Source: CADEEN01 sp040384625 (GTDB lineage: Bacteria; Pseudomonadota; Gammaproteobacteria; Burkholderiales; Burkholderiaceae_C). From it: a DNA stretch of 22,359 nucleotides. Of the stretch, positions 15,473 to 22,359 are shown piece after piece. The notes under the pieces were generated by a model that made no database searches, had not been told where the DNA came from, and was given only the letters and a program-made list of their open reading frames with translations. Both the position numbers and the translations under genes were made by a program. Location: positions 1-22,359 of the forward strand of contig JAZKIW010000089.1 of assembly GCA_040384625.1 (NCBI GenBank), written 5' to 3'. Numbering within the stretch: position 1 is the first letter of the stretch; each line of letters begins with the position of its first letter.

Positions 15473-17488
15473 ATGGTAGACCTCGAACCAGGTGTCGCCC
15501 AGGACACGCTGGCCGATGCCGTGGCGCGAGCCTTTGCGGCGAATGGGCCCATGGCCCGTGCCGATGCGGGCTACGTGGAGCGTGACGTTCAGCAGCGCTT
15601 TGCGCAGGCGGTGGCCCAGGCCGTCGAACAACGCAGCGCGCTGGTCGCCGAAGCCGGTACCGGCGTGGGCAAGACTTTCGCCTACCTTGTGCCGCTGCTG
15701 CTGTCGGGCCGACGCGCCCTGGTCAGCACCGCCACGAAGAGCCTGCAGGATCAGCTCTACCTGCGCGATCTGCCTCGGCTGACCCTGGCGCTGGGCATCC
15801 CGGTGCGACTGGCCTTGCTGAAAGGGCGCGCGAGCTACCTGTGCCTGCACCGTCTTGACCAGGCGCGCCAAGCTGGCGCCCCTGGGCAGCCGGCGCCGAT
15901 GCCCGACCGCTTCTCACAACGTGCGTTGGCGCGGATCGAGGTCTGGTCCCAGGCGACTGCCAGCGGGGATCTGGCCGAGCTCGAGGGTCTGGACGAGCGC
16001 TCTCCGGTCATCCCATTGGTGACCTCGACGCGCGAGAACTGCCTCGGCAGCGAATGCCCGAAGTTCGGCGCCTGTCACGTGGTGAAGGCGCGGCGCGACG
16101 CGATGGCGGCCGACATCGTCGTCATCAACCACCATCTGTTCTTCGCCGACATGGCACTGCGCGAGAGTGGGGTCGCCGAGTTGTTGCCCAGTGTCGACGC
16201 CGCGGTGTTCGACGAGGCCCATCAATTGGTCGAAGCGGGGGTACAGTTTCTCGGCAGTACGCTGGGCAGCGCGCAGGTGCTCGACTTCGCGCGCGACCTG
16301 CTCGCACTGGGCCTGCAGCAGGCACGCGGCCTGGTCGACTGGCAGACACTGGCCGCGGATTGCGAGCGTGCCGCGCGCGAACTGCGGCTCATGGCGTCTG
16401 GAGCCTTGCGAGACGTGCGCGGCACGGTCAAGCTGCGCTGGAACGAACGCAGTGAGCAGGCCGCCTTCGTCGAAGCCCTGAGCGCACTGGCGGTGGCGTG
16501 CACGGCTGCGGCGGCCGGCGCGCAGTCCGTGACCGACGCCGGCCCGGACTTCGCCAAGCTGCAAGAGCGTGCCGCCACCCTGTGTGCGCTCGCCGACGCC
16601 TTCCAGCGCGAAGCCGTGCCAGGCCGTGTGCGATGGATCGACGTCAGCCCCCAGCAGGCGCGCCTGGTTGATTCGCCGCTGGACATCCGCGACATGCTGT
16701 CGGAGCAGCGTGCGCGTGCACCCAAGGCCTGGATCTTCACGTCGGCGACCTTGGGCGATGACGACGACCTGAGCTGGTTCACCGCAACCACCGGCCTCGA
16801 GGACGCGCGCAAATTGCGCCTCGGCAGCCCGTTCGACTATGCCGCGCATGCACGTCTCTTCGTCCCGACCCGTTTTCCGAAGCCGAACGAGCCTGGGCAC
16901 GCGAGTGCAGTGGCGGCCTTGGCGGCGCGTTGCGCCGCTGCGCTGGGTGGACGGACCTTCGTGCTGACAACAACCTTGCGTGCCCTGCCGCAGGTGGCCG
17001 AGACCTTGCGCAGTGAACTGGAGGCTGCAGGCGCCGGGCACATCGAGGTGCTGGTGCAGGGCAGTCAACCCAAGCGTGCCTTGCTGCAGCGCTTCCTCGA
17101 CCAGTCGGCGTCGGTCCTCATCGGTTCGCAGACCTTTTGGGAAGGCATCGACGTGCCGGGCGACGCATTGCAATGCGTGTTGATCGACAAGTTGCCATTC
17201 CCACCACCCAACGATCCGCTGATCGAAGCCCGCGTCAAGCGGCTCGAATCGCAGGGCCGCAACCCGTTCAACGAGTGCTTCGTCGGCGACGCGGCTGTGT
17301 CGTTGAAGCAGGGCGCAGGGCGCTTGATTCGCAGTGAAACCGATCGCGGGCTGTTGGTGGTTTGCGACCCGCGCATGGCGCGCATGCCGTATGGCGCGCG
17401 CCTGCGCAAAGCGTTGCCGCCGATGGCGCTCTTGGGCGACGAATCAGCGGCGCTGTCTTGGCTGGCCGAACTGGCGCTGGCGCACTGA
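15473..17488 (+). CDS. dinG: DinG/YoaA-like ATP-dependent DNA helicase (XPD-type, iron-sulfur)
   Basis: This superfamily 2 5'-3' helicase has 671 residues from ATG 15473. Walker A is AGTGVGKT (61-68). Four cysteines (Cys124 in SYLCLH; Cys190, Cys195 and Cys201 in ENCLGSECPKFGAC) form the predicted 4Fe-4S site. The DEAH box is at 247-250, and motif VI QGAGRLIRS is at 613-621. The family acts on R-loops, G-quadruplexes and repair or replication intermediates. Whether this is the DinG or the YoaA branch cannot be told without a tree. The frame is open to GTG 15401, overlapping the YdcH stop as GTGA. That extension crosses the GC-rich hairpin and gives residues unlike family N-termini, so I prefer 15473, although neither start has a good ribosome site. 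Confidence 0.93.
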   Translation: MVDLEPGVAQDTLADAVARAFAANGPMARADAGYVERDVQQRFAQAVAQAVEQRSALVAEAGTGVGKTFAYLVPLLLSGRRALVSTATKSLQDQLYLRDLPRLTLALGIPVRLALLKGRASYLCLHRLDQARQAGAPGQPAPMPDRFSQRALARIEVWSQATASGDLAELEGLDERSPVIPLVTSTRENCLGSECPKFGACHVVKARRDAMAADIVVINHHLFFADMALRESGVAELLPSVDAAVFDEAHQLVEAGVQFLGSTLGSAQVLDFARDLLALGLQQARGLVDWQTLAADCERAARELRLMASGALRDVRGTVKLRWNERSEQAAFVEALSALAVACTAAAAGAQSVTDAGPDFAKLQERAATLCALADAFQREAVPGRVRWIDVSPQQARLVDSPLDIRDMLSEQRARAPKAWIFTSATLGDDDDLSWFTATTGLEDARKLRLGSPFDYAAHARLFVPTRFPKPNEPGHASAVAALAARCAAALGGRTFVLTTTLRALPQVAETLRSELEAAGAGHIEVLVQGSQPKRALLQRFLDQSASVLIGSQTFWEGIDVPGDALQCVLIDKLPFPPPNDPLIEARVKRLESQGRNPFNECFVGDAAVSLKQGAGRLIRSETDRGLLVVCDPRMARMPYGARLRKALPPMALLGDESAALSWLAELALAH

Positions 17489-17508
17489 GGCGCGCAGAGA
17501 GCGGCGCG

Positions 17509-18336
17509 TTACCAGAGCCTCCACCAACCGCGCTGCGCCTCTCGCATGCCGTCGTCTCTGAGACGGCTGTTCGGGAAGTTCTGCTTCAAGACCCGCTCTG
17601 CATCGGCGCGCAACTGTTCCAGGCCGAGGCGCTCGTAGCTCAATTTCATGATTACGAGCGCATCCTCGTTCGCGGGTGTCTGCGGGTACTCCAGCACCAC
17701 CTGCTGGGCACGGTTGGCTGCAGCCAGATAGGCACCACGGCGCAGGTAATAGCGCGCCACGTGCACCTCGTAGCCGGCCAGGGCATTGACGATGTAGTCC
17801 ATGCGAGAGCGCGCGTCGTCGGCATAGCGCGACTGCGGGAACTGGGTCACCAGCTGTCGAAACGCCTGGTACGCGTCGCGGGACGCCTGCTGGTCACGTT
17901 CGGCCAGATCCTGCTGCGCCAAGGAACCCAGGATGCCCAGGTTGTCGTTGAAGTTGACGACGCCGCGCAGGTACAGGGCGTAGTCCAGGGCGGGGCTGGA
18001 GGGGTGCAGCTTGATGAAGCGGTCGAGCGTGGCCAGGGCGGCGGCACGCTCGCCGGTGCGGTACTGCGCATACGCTAGGTCGAGCGTGGCCTGCTGGGCC
18101 AACAGAGTACCGGCGGCGCGGCCCTCGACGCGTTCGAGCGTCTTGATCGCCTTGTCATAGCTGCCGCTGGACATGTCGTCCTTGGCATCTGCATACAATT
18201 GTTCGACAGCCGCAGTGGAGTTCGGATCGTCCTTCGGTGTCGAACTGCAGGCCGACAAGGCGAGTGCGCTGCCGGCGACGACAGCGACACAAAGCAGTCT
18301 GGCCAGCGCGCCCTGAATACGGATCATTGTGTGCAT
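17509..18336 (-). CDS. bamD: Outer membrane assembly lipoprotein BamD
   Basis: This 275-residue lipoprotein is a core part of the BAM complex, which folds beta-barrel proteins into the outer membrane. The signal peptide ends in the lipobox LSAC with Cys30, which becomes the lipidated N-terminus facing the periplasm. The mature part is a series of TPR-like helical repeats; NSTAAVEQLYADAKDDMSSG and YDKAIKTLERVEGR open the first. QFPQSRYADDARSRMDYI in the middle is characteristic of BamD. The start is ATG 18336, with GAGGG a few bases upstream; a second ATG at 18327 is possible. The gene is divergent from rluD, an arrangement also known in E. coli. Confidence 0.95.
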   Translation of the reverse strand: MHTMIRIQGALARLLCVAVVAGSALALSACSSTPKDDPNSTAAVEQLYADAKDDMSSGSYDKAIKTLERVEGRAAGTLLAQQATLDLAYAQYRTGERAAALATLDRFIKLHPSSPALDYALYLRGVVNFNDNLGILGSLAQQDLAERDQQASRDAYQAFRQLVTQFPQSRYADDARSRMDYIVNALAGYEVHVARYYLRRGAYLAAANRAQQVVLEYPQTPANEDALVIMKLSYERLGLEQLRADAERVLKQNFPNSRLRDDGMREAQRGWWRLW

Positions 18337-18358
18337 CGGCCCTCGACGGGCCCCTGTC

Positions 18359-19348
18359 GTGACATCAGAAATCGAGCGCGATTATAGGGTTGGCGCCGCG
18401 GGCAACGGGCCGGAGGACGAGCTCGATGCCAGCGTCGAAGTGCGCCGATTCGAAGTTGCCATCGAAGGCCACGGCGAGCGCCTGGACAAACTGCTGGTGG
18501 CCCATGCGGCGGAGTTCTCTCGCAGCCACCTGCAGGGCCTGATCGAGCGCGGCTGCGTGCGCGTGGATGGAGACCGTGCGACCAGCGCGTCGCGCCGCCT
18601 GCGAGCCGGCCAGGCAGTCCAGGTCGAGCTGCAGCCAACCGATGAGAGCCGGGCTTTCGCGCCGGAGCCGATGGCCCTTGCCATCCGCTTCGAGGACGAA
18701 CACTTGCTGGTGTTAGTCAAGCCGCCCGGACTGGTCGTTCACCCAGCGCCGGGTCACTGGCGCAGCACCCTGCTCAACGGCTTGCTGGCGCATCACCCGG
18801 GCGCCGCGCAACTGCCCCGCGCCGGCATCGTGCACCGCCTCGACAAGGACACCTCGGGCCTGATGGTGGTGGCCAAGACCTTGCCGGCCATGACGGCGCT
18901 GGTGCGCAGCATCGCGGCACGCGAAGTTCGGCGCGAGTACCTCGCCCTGGTACATGGCGAGGTGTCCTCGACGCCATTCTCGATCGACGAGCCCGTGGGT
19001 CGCGATCCGGTCTCTCGCGTGCGCATGGCAGTGGTGGCCGGTGGCAGGCCAGCGCGCACCGACGTGACGCGACTGGGATTTCGTCGAATCGATGCACTGC
19101 GCGTCAGTGCCCTGCAGTGCAGGTTGCACACCGGACGGACACACCAGATCCGCGTGCACCTGAGTTCCCGCGGCCACCCTCTGCTGGCGGACGAACTTTA
19201 CGGGGGTGCCACGGGCCTGGGCGTCGAGCGCCAGGCCCTGCACGCCACCAGGCTGGGTCTGAGCCACCCAGCGACCAAAGAGGCTCTGCTGTTCGAGGAA
19301 CCACTGCCGGGCGACTTGGCAGCAGCCTGGGGCAGCATCTGTGCCTGA
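18359..19348 (+). CDS. rluD: 23S rRNA pseudouridine synthase RluD
   Basis: This RluA-family enzyme isomerises uridines in helix 69 of 23S rRNA during ribosome assembly. With the GTG start at 18359 it has 329 residues, close to E. coli RluD. An S4 RNA-binding domain (about 40-100, ERLDKLLVAHAAEFSRSHLQ) precedes the catalytic domain. The catalytic aspartate is Asp162 in HRLDKDTSG. RLHTGRTHQIRVHL and HPLLADELYG are further family motifs. The frame is open to GTG 18329, but that start would lie inside bamD. The gene is divergent from bamD. The usual next gene in many proteobacteria, pgeF/yfiH, is absent; scpB follows after 183 bases. Confidence 0.92.
   Translation: MTSEIERDYRVGAAGNGPEDELDASVEVRRFEVAIEGHGERLDKLLVAHAAEFSRSHLQGLIERGCVRVDGDRATSASRRLRAGQAVQVELQPTDESRAFAPEPMALAIRFEDEHLLVLVKPPGLVVHPAPGHWRSTLLNGLLAHHPGAAQLPRAGIVHRLDKDTSGLMVVAKTLPAMTALVRSIAAREVRREYLALVHGEVSSTPFSIDEPVGRDPVSRVRMAVVAGGRPARTDVTRLGFRRIDALRVSALQCRLHTGRTHQIRVHLSSRGHPLLADELYGGATGLGVERQALHATRLGLSHPATKEALLFEEPLPGDLAAAWGSICA
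18381..18386 (-). promoter_or_regulatory. Candidate bamD promoter -10
   Basis: A perfect TATAAT on the minus strand lies 44 bases before the bamD ATG, giving a leader of about 36 bases. The expected -35 area is GC-rich with only CCGTTG at a 16-base spacing. The element falls within the first codons of rluD (residues 8-10), so promoter and coding sequence share the same bases. Confidence 0.5.
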
Positions 19349-19531
19349 CGACCAGCCCAGGGCTATACAATGCCGGCGAACCCCTGGTGCAGGCCCATGC
19401 CGCCCAGGCCGGCCCGCCCCAGCGAAGACATGAACTGCGCCGCTCGCTGAGCGCTGCGCCCGGGCCAAGCGATTGAACCTGTTTGATGTGAACGCTGCCG
19501 GCGCCCCTCCGGTGCCCAACGACTCCCGCCT
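19349..19531 (+). other. Leader region between rluD and scpB
   Basis: These 183 bases hold no convincing gene. TATACAAT (19364-19371) is a good extended -10-like element, but the -35 area (around CTGACG, 19345-19350) is off-spacing. If used, transcription would begin near 19378 and leave a leader of about 150 bases before scpB. Within it are a 17-codon mini-ORF (19397-19450) and a small hairpin, CGCTC-GCT-GAGCG (19441-19453). I see no known riboswitch or terminator. Confidence 0.4.
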
Positions 19532-20221
19532 ATGAACACACAGGATGCAAAGCGCGTCCTCGAAACCGCGCTCATCTGCGCCGAGCAACCACTGCCGGTC
19601 GCTGCCCTGCGCGCGTTGTTCGAGGACCAGGTCGGTGTCGACACGCTCAAGAGCTTGCTCGACGAACTGGTGCGCGACTGGGAGGGCCGGGGAGTCGCGC
19701 TGGTGCCGCTGGCCAGCGGCTGGCGCTTCCAGAGCCGCCCGGAGATGCGCGAGTACCTTGACCGCCTGAATCCCGAGAAGCCGCCGAAGTATTCGCGTGC
19801 AGTGCTGGAGACGCTGGCCATCGTGGCCTACCGACAGCCGGTGACCCGAGGCGACATCGAGGACATCCGCGGCGTGGCCGTGGGCAGCCCGATCGTCAAG
19901 CAGCTCGAAGATCGAGGCTGGATCGAGGCCATCGGTCACCGCGAGGCGCCCGGTCGCCCAGCGCTGTACGCCACCACGCGCCAGTTTCTGGACGATCTTG
20001 GCGTCGCCAGTCTCGACCAGTTGCCGCCCCTCGATGTCCAGGGTGGTGGAGACCAGCGCCTGGTCGAGGCCCTGGCGCAGCAGCCGGACCTGATCGACGC
20101 CGAGCCGGACCTGAGCGGTCAGGGCTCCCTGGCCCTCGGCCTAGATGGCGCCGAAACGGCCGATGCCGACCATCCGATCGAATTCCCTGAACGCCGCGAG
20201 TCCGTCGCGCCTGCACCATGA
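19532..20221 (+). CDS. scpB: Segregation and condensation protein B
   Basis: This 229-residue protein has tandem winged-helix domains. It is the ScpB subunit that, with ScpA and SMC, forms the chromosome-organising complex. Typical segments are the first helix KRVLETALICAEQPLPVAAL, the linking part PKYSRAVLETLAIVAYRQPV, and TRGDIEDIRGVAVGSPIVKQLEDRGWI in the second winged helix. GRPALYATT and FLDDLG follow. The last ~40 residues are acidic and low in complexity. ScpA, often encoded next to it, is not in the window. The stop overlaps the rluB start as ATGA, so the two are translationally coupled, as commonly seen for scpB-rluB. Confidence 0.95.
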   Translation: MNTQDAKRVLETALICAEQPLPVAALRALFEDQVGVDTLKSLLDELVRDWEGRGVALVPLASGWRFQSRPEMREYLDRLNPEKPPKYSRAVLETLAIVAYRQPVTRGDIEDIRGVAVGSPIVKQLEDRGWIEAIGHREAPGRPALYATTRQFLDDLGVASLDQLPPLDVQGGGDQRLVEALAQQPDLIDAEPDLSGQGSLALGLDGAETADADHPIEFPERRESVAPAP

Positions 20222-22359
20222 GCCAACCGCAAGACGCCGACCCGCCGTTCATCGCCGACGAACCAGGCTCGACCGCGCCGGCCGACAAGGTCGTAGCGGA
20301 CACTGTGCAGAGGCGCCGCCGCGGCCCGCGCAAGCCGCGCGAGGCGGAGCCGACGGGGCTGGACGCCGCGCGAGACGAGGGCGCACAGCAATCGCCGCCC
20401 ATGGAACAGGCGCCATCGAGTGGCAATGGTGGCGAAGGCGACTCTGCAGAGGCAGGTGATGGGCGTGCAGCCGAGGCCGATGGCGTGAACCCTGATGGTG
20501 GCCCGGACGGGCCGGCGAGGCGCTCCCGGCGCAATCGTCGCCGCGGCCGCAAGGGAAAGGGACCGCGCGACGATGCGGGCTCGCCCGGCCTGTCAGGAGG
20601 CGACGGCCAGAGCGGACCGAGCGTGGCCTTGCCTCCGATGCCGGATGCCGGCGACCTGTTTGCCACGGTGACGTCTGGCGCATTCGACAGCGAGAGCTTG
20701 GCGACGGAGTCCCTCACGGCAGAAGCGTTGCAAGCTCCCGCGGACGAAGCGCTCGCCGCTTCAGCGTCGAACGCAGCGCAATTCCCTGCCGACGCGGCCG
20801 TTGGCGTCGCCGCAGGGGAGGCCGCTCAGGCCCTCGACCCGGCGCGTCGCGTGCTGGCCCCCGATGCCGATGCGCCCAAGCTGCAGAAGGTGCTGGCGCA
20901 GGCAGGCGTCGGCTCGCGCCGCGACCTCGAACAGATGATTCTCGACCAGCGCGTCACTGTCAACGGCGAGCCGGCGCACACGGGACAGCGTGTTTCCTGG
21001 GGTGACCGCGTGGCCGTCGATGGCAAGCCGGTGAGGGTGCGCATCGCGCCTTTGCCGACGCGTGTGATCGCGTATCACAAGCCGGCCGGCGAGGTCGTCA
21101 GCCACGACGATCCGCAACAGCGCCCGACGGTGTTTCGCCGCCTGCCGCGCTTGCAACAGGGCAAGTGGCAATCGGTGGGGCGCCTGGACATCAACACCGA
21201 GGGCCTGCTGCTGTTCACCACCTCGGGCGAACTGGCCAACCAGCTGATGCACCCGCGCTTTGGCGTCGAGCGTGAATACGCCGTGCGCGTGCTAGGAACG
21301 CTGGAGAAGGACGCACGCGAGCGCCTGCTCGAAGGTATCGCGATCGAAGGTCAACCGGCTGCGTTCAAGAGCATCGAAGACGGTGGCGGTGAAGGTGTGA
21401 ACCACTGGTACCGCGTGGTCATCACCGAGGGCCGCAACCGTGAAGTGCGCAGACTCTTCGAGGCCGTCGGGCTGGCGGTGAGTCGCCTGATCCGAATTCG
21501 GTACGGATCGGTGGTGCTGCCGCGCGGCCTGCGGCGTGGCGTCTGTGTCGATCTGGCTGAAGACGATGTCAAGCTGCTGCGCCGCCTGACTGGGCTCGGT
21601 GTTCCCGGCGAGAGTGGGCGGGGCAACAGCAAGCGTGCCCGCGGGGGGCGGGATGAGCCCGGTGTGCGGCCGCAGGCGGAGCCGCGCGGACCGCGCCCGG
21701 GGCCGCGCAGCGAAGCGCCACGGCGCGAGCGGCGGCCCGCGCCCGAGCAAGGGCCACGCGGTCCGCGCCCGGACCGGGTCGATCACGCCAATCGATCCCA
21801 TGGCAAGCAACGCCCGCAGGCAGGGTTCGGTGACTCGGCCGTCCATGCCCAGGAGTTCGACGAACGTGACCACGTCGAGGTGGTCGAGGTCGCCAACATC
21901 CCCAACCCATTGCAGCAGACCTTCGATCAGCGTGCGATCCGTGAGGCCCGCAGCGCACGACGGGAGCTGAGCGACGATGCGCCGATCCCCAACCCACTGC
22001 AGCAGACCTACGACAAGCGTGCGTTGAAGGAAAGCCGTGAACCCCAGCGCGACCATGGCGACGACGATGGCCCGATCCCCAATCCGCTCCAGCAGACCTA
22101 CGACAAGCGCTTTGCACAAGGTGGTGCCGGCGGCACCGGCGGCGCAGGGGCGCGCGGACGCGGTGGTCCGTCCAGCGGTGGAGCGCGCCGCAAGGGCGGG
22201 AGTGCCGGCAAAGCCGGTGGTGGGCAACCCGACCCGATGAAGACGGCGGTCGGTTACATCGGCGGTGACGCCTTCCTGCGCAAGAAGTCGGGCGGGCGCG
22301 GTGGGCAGGGCGGCGGCGGCGGTCGGCGCGGTGGCGGTGGCGGTGGCGGTGGCGGTGGC
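20218..22359 (+). CDS. rluB: 23S rRNA pseudouridine synthase RluB with long N- and C-terminal extensions, 3' end beyond window
   Basis: The frame is open for 714 codons to the window edge without a stop. Residues 1 to about 217 are low-complexity: acidic/Ala/Gly-rich with basic patches such as QRRRRGPRKPR and RRSRRNRRRGRKGKG. An S4 domain follows (about 220-266, KLQKVLAQAGVGSRRDLEQ). The RsuA-type catalytic domain has Asp324 in GRLDINTEGLLL, and GRNREVRRLFEAVG later. The family modifies a uridine near position 2605 of 23S rRNA. From about 460 on, the tail is Arg/Gly/Pro-rich, contains three tandem repeats around IPNPLQQTYDKR, and ends in polyglycine. E. coli RluB has only about 290 residues. 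Basic low-complexity tails probably aid RNA binding; that is inference. Confidence 0.93.
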   Translation, partial: MSQPQDADPPFIADEPGSTAPADKVVADTVQRRRRGPRKPREAEPTGLDAARDEGAQQSPPMEQAPSSGNGGEGDSAEAGDGRAAEADGVNPDGGPDGPARRSRRNRRRGRKGKGPRDDAGSPGLSGGDGQSGPSVALPPMPDAGDLFATVTSGAFDSESLATESLTAEALQAPADEALAASASNAAQFPADAAVGVAAGEAAQALDPARRVLAPDADAPKLQKVLAQAGVGSRRDLEQMILDQRVTVNGEPAHTGQRVSWGDRVAVDGKPVRVRIAPLPTRVIAYHKPAGEVVSHDDPQQRPTVFRRLPRLQQGKWQSVGRLDINTEGLLLFTTSGELANQLMHPRFGVEREYAVRVLGTLEKDARERLLEGIAIEGQPAAFKSIEDGGGEGVNHWYRVVITEGRNREVRRLFEAVGLAVSRLIRIRYGSVVLPRGLRRGVCVDLAEDDVKLLRRLTGLGVPGESGRGNSKRARGGRDEPGVRPQAEPRGPRPGPRSEAPRRERRPAPEQGPRGPRPDRVDHANRSHGKQRPQAGFGDSAVHAQEFDERDHVEVVEVANIPNPLQQTFDQRAIREARSARRELSDDAPIPNPLQQTYDKRALKESREPQRDHGDDDGPIPNPLQQTYDKRFAQGGAGGTGGAGARGRGGPSSGGARRKGGSAGKAGGGQPDPMKTAVGYIGGDAFLRKKSGGRGGQGGGGGRRGGGGGGGGGG
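21898..22110 (+). repeat. Three tandem ~30-residue repeats in the RluB tail
   Basis: A 12-residue core, IPNPLQQT[FY]D[QK]R, occurs at 21898-21933, 21985-22020 and 22075-22110 (residues 561, 590 and 620). The periods are 87 and 90 bases. The spacers are charged and differ from each other. The cores differ at synonymous sites (aac/aat, cca/ccg, ttg/ctg/ctc), so they are old enough to have diverged in DNA while the protein stayed constant. Confidence 0.9.
22330..22359 (+). repeat. (GGTGGC)n hexanucleotide repeat at window edge
   Basis: Five perfect GGTGGC units fill the last 30 bases and encode polyglycine in the RluB tail. The array runs off the window, so its full copy number is unknown. Confidence 0.95.

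Noticed and set aside
19397..19450. 17-codon mini-ORF in the scpB leader as a leader peptide gene
   Set aside because: There is no good ribosome site, no run of regulatory codons, and no way to see conservation; it is mentioned only as part of the leader.
21292..22227. Antisense frame with repeated GLLQWVGD-like segments
   Set aside because: The repeats are the reverse reading of the IPNPLQQTYDKR repeats of rluB, so they are not independent evidence of a protein.
1..22359. CRISPR arrays, insertion sequences, prophage or defence genes
   Set aside because: I found no spaced direct repeats of that type, no transposase, integrase or nuclease motifs; the genes present are core metabolic and cellular functions.

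Overview
The window is GC-rich DNA with almost uniformly G/C third codon positions. It reads as a chromosomal housekeeping segment of a betaproteobacterium, most likely order Burkholderiales. The basis is gene order and protein style: an odhA-odhB-lpdA-zapE run, etfBA followed by an acyl-CoA dehydrogenase of about 596 residues, a YdcH/DinG pair, bamD divergent from rluD, and scpB joined to a very long-tailed rluB. This is inference from recognisable families; no database search was possible.

Left part (1-2405): the 3' end of an ABC permease gene, its coupled nitrate/sulfonate/taurine-type ATPase, a tRNA-Leu(UAA) on the minus strand, and a UMF1/Atg22-like MFS transporter. Second block (2410-6963): a candidate TetR-type operator, then etfB, etfA, a DmdC-like acyl-CoA dehydrogenase and a nitronate monooxygenase-like flavoprotein. 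These are tightly packed on one strand and look like one operon for acyl-CoA oxidation, with ETF taking the electrons. Third block (7075-14316): the 2-oxoglutarate dehydrogenase complex (E1, E2, E3), then the ATPase ZapE and a small secreted protein of unknown function that overlaps the zapE end.

Fourth block (14348-17488): a PP2C phosphatase on the minus strand, apparently with a leaderless start, divergent from a DUF465/YdcH small protein and a DinG-type iron-sulfur helicase. Fifth block (17509-22359): bamD (minus) divergent from rluD, then scpB overlapping rluB. The rluB frame stays open to the right edge, has long low-complexity extensions on both sides of the catalytic core, and carries three ~30-residue tandem repeats in its tail.

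I see no mobile elements, CRISPR arrays, phage genes, toxin-antitoxin pairs or defence genes, and no convincing new multi-gene system. The longest stretch without a gene is 183 bases (19349-19531). The most interesting items are the repeat-bearing RluB tail, the operator before etfB, the leaderless phosphatase promoter, and an intergenic-type hairpin that argues against the longest DinG start.
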